In this document: piece by piece, positions 16,720 through 19,417 of the stretch | Numbering within the stretch: position 1 is the stretch's first letter | Layout: each line of letters starts with the position of its first letter | Assembly (NCBI GenBank): GCA_040775095.1 | Contig: JAXGTD010000083.1 | Coordinates: forward strand, 1-19,417 | Reading direction: 5' to 3' | DNA: 19,417 nucleotides | Source: JAXGTD01 sp040775095 | Lineage (GTDB): Bacteria; Pseudomonadota; Gammaproteobacteria; Chromatiales; Chromatiaceae | Notes under the pieces: model-generated | What the model was told of the DNA's origin: nothing | What the model saw: the letters and a program-made list of their open reading frames with translations, nothing else | Database searches by the model: none | Program-made: the position numbers and the translations under genes

Positions 16720-18045
16720 CTAGTGCTGATGCCCGGACTGGCCGGCGACGCCGGCCTCGCCCTTGGCGGCGGCATCGGTCTGGCCCAGGCGCAGGAAGCT
16801 TGCCTGCAGGTTCGACTCGGAGTCGATCAGGAACTGCCCGGAGACGACGACCTCGTCGCCCTCGGTGAGCCCCGAGAGGATCTCCACCTCGCCCTCGCGC
16901 TGCATGCCCGTGACCACGTCGACGGGCTGGAAACGGCCCTCACCCAGGGCCTTGACGACGCTTTGTCGCTCGCCGGTGACGATCAGGGCCGCCGCCGGGA
17001 TCTTCAGCACGTCGCGCTTCGGCCCGCCGTAGATGATCACGTCGGCGAACATGTTTGGCTTGAGGATCAGCTCCGGGTTGTCGAAGGAGAGACGCACGCG
17101 CAAGGTCCGGGTCTTCGGATCCAGTTCCGGGTACAGATAATCCACCTTGCCCTCCCAGCTTCGGCCCGGGCGGGCGGGAACCCTGATCTCGGCGCTCAGG
17201 CCGGGTGCGAGCCAATCGATCTGGTGCTCGAACACATCGACCATGACCCAGATACGTCTCAGATCGGCGACGGTGAACATCTCGCTGGCAGGCGTCACAT
17301 ACATGCCGTCGCGTGCCATCAGTTGCGTCACGATTCCGTCGATCGGCGCGCGCACCGGGATCGTGTTGCGGGTCTCGCCGCTGCGCTCGATCTGCCGGAT
17401 CACGTCGTCAGGCACGTCGAGCAGGCGCAGGATATTGCGCGCCTTGTCGCGACTGACCCGACGCTTGCCCTGACTGCCGGGGTCTTGCGCGAGCAGGAAG
17501 TCGACCTGGGCGTTGAGGATGTCGGGGGCGTAGAGCTCTGCCAGCTCCTGACCCTTGCGCACCGGCTCGCCCTCGGCGCGCAGCGCGAGTGTCTCGATCC
17601 AGCCGTTGGCCCGCGGGTGGACGTGCGCCAGCAGGGTCTCGTCGTACTCGACCCGCCCGACGGTGCGGATGAGCTTCCAGAGTGTGCCGCGCTCGACCCG
17701 TGCCTGGCGCACACCCAGGCTCTGCATCACCGCGCCGCTGAGCGCGACCTCCGGGCGCTCGTCCGGTGCCGGCTCCAGCCGTTTCTCGACCAGATCCATG
17801 CCGCAGATCGGGCAGGTCCCGGGCTGGTCCCGGATGATCTGCGGATGCATCGGACAGACGTACTTGGGGTCCAAGTGCTTGAGGGCGTGCTCCATCGCCG
17901 TCTCCGTGGCCGCCTTGGTCGCGCTCTCTCCGGGCGGGGTGGATGGCCCGCGGCATGCGACAAGCAGGAGGCCGCAGACGAGCACGGTCAGCGCGCGGGC
18001 GGCGCGTACGCGACCGCCAACCCGGGCGGATGTTGTGTTGGACAT
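16720..18045 (-). CDS. cusB: CusB-type periplasmic metal efflux adaptor, lipoprotein with heavy-metal binding domain
   Basis: A 441-residue adaptor. It begins with a lipoprotein signal (lipobox LVAC, Cys31) rather than a plain export signal. Residues about 62-85 are a heavy-metal binding module, YVCPMHP then CPICGMDL, with ligand candidates Cys64, Met66, His67, Cys78, Cys81 and Met83. Next come the CusB barrel-sandwich, helical and beta-barrel domains (for example NGWIETLALRAEGEPVRKG, VRAPIDGIVTQL, PKTRTLRVRLSF) and a His/Gln tail (GHQH). CusB receives Cu(I) from a chaperone and passes it to CusA while linking it to an outer-membrane channel. In E. coli Met residues do this capture; here an extra Cys/Met/His module could take part. 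GGAG lies 9 bases before the ATG, and a 7-bp hairpin sits just upstream of that site. The middle gene of the cluster; no cusC is present. Confidence 0.92.
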   Translation of the reverse strand: MSNTTSARVGGRVRAARALTVLVCGLLLVACRGPSTPPGESATKAATETAMEHALKHLDPKYVCPMHPQIIRDQPGTCPICGMDLVEKRLEPAPDERPEVALSGAVMQSLGVRQARVERGTLWKLIRTVGRVEYDETLLAHVHPRANGWIETLALRAEGEPVRKGQELAELYAPDILNAQVDFLLAQDPGSQGKRRVSRDKARNILRLLDVPDDVIRQIERSGETRNTIPVRAPIDGIVTQLMARDGMYVTPASEMFTVADLRRIWVMVDVFEHQIDWLAPGLSAEIRVPARPGRSWEGKVDYLYPELDPKTRTLRVRLSFDNPELILKPNMFADVIIYGGPKRDVLKIPAAALIVTGERQSVVKALGEGRFQPVDVVTGMQREGEVEILSGLTEGDEVVVSGQFLIDSESNLQASFLRLGQTDAAAKGEAGVAGQSGHQH

Positions 18046-18061
18046 GCTGAAATCTCCATGA

Positions 18062-18081
18062 GAGGCCGACCTGACGGCCTC
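18062..18081 (-). promoter_or_regulatory. Leader hairpin just upstream of the cusB ribosome binding site
   Basis: Perfect 7-bp arms GAGGCCG (18062-18068) and CGGCCTC (18075-18081) with a 6-base loop lie within about 10 bases of the cusB Shine-Dalgarno. A GC palindrome CGCCCGCGGGCG (18149-18160) lies between this hairpin and the upstream small gene. They could tune cusB translation or cut read-through from the first gene; only the structure is seen. Confidence 0.35.
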
Positions 18082-18181
18082 CGATCTCGGAACGGAATCG
18101 CTTGGACCCGCGGGGTGAGCAAGCGGCCGGTCGCGCGGGGTACGACGACGCCCGCGGGCGCTTTGCCCGGGGTTGGCCGGC

Positions 18182-18544
18182 TCAGCGTTGGCCGGAGATG
18201 GGGGGTTTCAGCGGTGAGGATGGGGTGTGACGAAAGAAGTGCCGTGCGGGCAACGGCGACACGATGGTCGCGGCGATCGCAACAGGGACGTCCATGGAAG
18301 CAGAGGCCAGTTGGTGGCCCGCGACGGTGGCGTGCAGCGCGCACTTTTGGCAGTGAAGCAGCGTGCCGCCGTCGGTGTGCGTTGCCTGAGGGGTGGCGGC
18401 GAGATGGTACGGGCAGCCGACGCCCCCTGGCGATGAGGCCGGGTTATGCAGGCAACCCAGCGTGGCCGCTGCAAACACCTGAAGCTGCACGAGCAGCAGG
18501 CACAGCGCCACACCGGATCTGACGACGGGGTTGCGAGTCGACAT
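18182..18544 (-). CDS. Small Cys/His-rich secreted protein at the head of the cus cluster
   Basis: A 120-residue protein with a hydrophobic N-terminal segment (about 10-29, VALCLLLVQLQVFAAATLG) that is a signal peptide or anchor. It is followed by paired metal-ligand-like motifs: C31-L-H33, C44-P-Y-H47 and H64-C-Q-K-C-A-L-H71. The C-terminal part has a second hydrophobic patch (about 84-97) and a basic His/Arg end. Short proteins of this look, with a CxxC-containing His/Cys cluster, often precede copper-resistance genes and are annotated as hypothetical or DUF2946-like; the match here is by pattern only. It reads towards cusB (136 bp gap), so it is probably the first gene of the cluster. A periplasmic Cu(I) sensing or buffering role is inferred. 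AGGAG is only 2 bases from the ATG, unusually close. Confidence 0.72.
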   Translation of the reverse strand: MSTRNPVVRSGVALCLLLVQLQVFAAATLGCLHNPASSPGGVGCPYHLAATPQATHTDGGTLLHCQKCALHATVAGHQLASASMDVPVAIAATIVSPLPARHFFRHTPSSPLKPPISGQR

Positions 18545-18550
18545 TGCTCC

Positions 18551-18579
18551 TATTTAGCCGCTTCAGTGGTGCTTGACAA
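18551..18579 (-). promoter_or_regulatory. Candidate sigma-70 promoter for the cus cluster, nearly leaderless
   Basis: On the minus strand TTGTCA (18579-18574) and TAAATA (18556-18551) are separated by exactly 17 bases. The -10 box ends only 6 bases before the ATG at 18544, so the transcript would begin at or very near the start codon. The -35 lies in CTTGACAAG, which read on the plus strand gives TTGACA (18573-18578), a possible -35 for the divergent gene at 18683, although no good plus-strand -10 was found. Confidence 0.4.
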
Positions 18580-18682
18580 GGGGGGCGCTGTCTTTCGATG
18601 TGGCATTCCATTAGCGGATGCCGATAGACTTCACGATCACGGCGGCCGCGGCGCCACCACCGAACAGGATTCATTCGTCGCT

Positions 18683-19039
18683 ATGAACAAACCGTTGCTC
18701 TATGTCGCAGGCGGCATCGGTGCCATCATGATGCTGGTGATGGTGGCGCTGATGTTTCAGATGACCCGCTACATGGGACAGATGACCACCCAGGTTGGCG
18801 CCATGTCTGCTGACATGCAGCAGATGCGTAACCACGTCGGGCGTTTGTCGCAGGACGTCGCCGGCATCGGCCGCAGCGTCTCGAACATGGACCCGATGGC
18901 GCGCGACATGAGCGGCATGCGTCGGAGCATCGAGCGTATGTCCGGCGTCATCGACAAGGGCGGCGAGCAGATCGAGAGTCTGAATCCCGGTAATCTGATG
19001 CAGCAGATGTTGCCGCCGGGTGCCGGCGGTCGGCGCTGA
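18683..19039 (+). CDS. Met-rich membrane-anchored coiled-coil protein, function unknown
   Basis: The frame is open far upstream, but protein-like sequence begins at the ATG at 18683 (118 residues); AGGA lies 13 bases before it, a weak site. Residues 5-26 form one membrane helix that is itself Met-rich. The rest is a predicted helix or coiled coil facing the periplasm or cytoplasm. Eighteen of 118 residues are Met. From residue 20 to 69 hydrophobic residues fall in an unbroken 4-3-4-3 rhythm (20, 24, 27, 31, 34, 38, 41, 45, 48, 52, 55, 59, 62, 66, 69), Met filling most of the first half and Val/Leu/Ile most of the second. It ends in a Pro/Gly/Arg tail. No family was recognised. It is divergent from the cus cluster and 67 bp upstream of a cytochrome c gene, so a metal or haem-related role is possible but unproven. 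Confidence 0.8.
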   Translation: MNKPLLYVAGGIGAIMMLVMVALMFQMTRYMGQMTTQVGAMSADMQQMRNHVGRLSQDVAGIGRSVSNMDPMARDMSGMRRSIERMSGVIDKGGEQIESLNPGNLMQQMLPPGAGGRR

Positions 19040-19043
19040 CGGC

Positions 19044-19059
19044 CGAGCGCGGGCGCTCG
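19044..19059 (+). other. GC hairpin between the Met-rich gene and the cytochrome gene
   Basis: CGAGCG / CGCTCG form a perfect 6-bp stem with a CGGG loop, 5 bp after the upstream stop. No T-run follows, so read-through into the cytochrome gene remains plausible. Confidence 0.35.
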
Positions 19060-19106
19060 CCCCGGTTCCGATCATCAAGCCAAACTACAACCAAGCAGTC
19101 CCTCCC

Positions 19107-19417
19107 ATGATAAGTCACAAAGGCATCGGCATTGCCGCTTCCATGCTTGCCCTCTCCATGCTCAGCGGCTGTGGTGATGGCACCCCGGCGGATGCCGGTA
19201 TCAAGATGCCGCGCTTCCATGACCCGGTCCTGGCCGAAGGCCGCTCGGTGTGGATGGGAACCTGCCGCGCCTGCCACCTGCTTGGCGCCGGCGGCGCCCC
19301 GGCCGTTACGGACTATGCCAATTGGGAGCCGCGCATCGCCAAGGGGCTGCCGGCCCTCGTCAACGGCCCCATTCATGGCATCAAGGCGGAAGACGGTCGC
19401 TACAAGATGCCCCCGCG
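19107..19417 (+). CDS. c-type cytochrome lipoprotein, class I / c5-like (3' end outside the window)
   Basis: The ATG at 19107 opens a frame that runs off the window after 103 complete codons. The product has a lipoprotein signal (lipobox LSGC, Cys22), a short linker, and the haem motif CRACH (53-57) preceded by the helix AEGRSVWMGTC. It then reads GAPAVTDYANWEPRIAKGL and KMPPR, where Met101 is the probable sixth haem ligand. The pattern G-A-P-x-V plus WxxRIxxG and a late MPP is that of small cytochrome c5/class I domains, so a monohaem periplasmic electron carrier tethered to a membrane is expected. A further domain beyond the window cannot be excluded. The start has no evident Shine-Dalgarno (pyrimidine-rich CCCTCCC precedes it); Met13 or Met18 would destroy the signal peptide and are less likely. 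It follows the Met-rich coiled-coil gene by 67 bp on the same strand. Confidence 0.88.
   Translation, partial: MISHKGIGIAASMLALSMLSGCGDGTPADAGIKMPRFHDPVLAEGRSVWMGTCRACHLLGAGGAPAVTDYANWEPRIAKGLPALVNGPIHGIKAEDGRYKMPP

Noticed and set aside
16543..18522. 659-codon plus-strand open frame opposite cusB and the small Cys/His gene
   Set aside because: Its product is Asp/His/Leu/Arg-rich without any recognisable domain; the minus strand encodes complete CusB.
18573..18603. MerR/CueR-type promoter with a 19-base spacer on the plus strand
   Set aside because: TTGACA is good, but there is no -10 at 17-19 bases and no CCTTCC/GGAAGG dyad.

Overview
The window looks like chromosomal DNA of a GC-rich gammaproteobacterium, most likely a purple sulfur bacterium of the Chromatiaceae or a close relative. 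This rests on base composition, on a small secreted Gly/Trp/Tyr-rich protein resembling a sulfur globule envelope protein, and on the style of the genes (NTPase-WD40 giant, Cus copper efflux, cyclic-di-GMP signalling). The genus cannot be fixed from the sequence alone. No rRNA, tRNA, CRISPR array, insertion sequence, integrase or phage gene was seen.

Layout. (1) 1-5230, plus strand: the 3' part of a very large membrane-spanning STAND NTPase with a WD40 C-terminus, followed 2 bp later by a multi-pass GT87-type glycosyltransferase. (2) 5231-7095: short secreted proteins separated by long non-coding stretches. These are a sulfur-globule-like protein (minus), an Ala/Glu-rich exported protein (plus) and a Cys-rich lipoprotein (minus). 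(3) 7577-10802, minus strand: a tightly overlapping three-gene operon for a MacAB-like export pump (periplasmic adaptor, ATPase, permease), with no outer-membrane channel alongside. (4) 11045-13195, plus strand: a membrane diguanylate cyclase with a seven-helix N-terminus, a DctB-like Cache sensor and a GGEEF domain with an inhibitory site. (5) 13342-18544, minus strand: a copper/silver resistance cluster read in the order small Cys/His-rich secreted protein, CusB adaptor, CusA RND pump; cusC is absent. (6) 18683-19417, plus strand: a methionine-rich membrane-anchored coiled-coil protein and the start of a c-type cytochrome lipoprotein that runs off the window.

How the genes fit together. The right-hand part is a coherent metal/envelope module: CusBA would move Cu(I)/Ag(I) out of the periplasm, and the small Cys/His protein and the Met-rich coiled coil transcribed away from it are candidate periplasmic metal-handling partners (inference). 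The MacAB-like pump and CusBA both need a TolC/CusC-type channel encoded elsewhere. The diguanylate cyclase sits alone and would link a small periplasmic ligand to cyclic-di-GMP. Many long antisense reading frames exist throughout, but they are by-products of high GC content.
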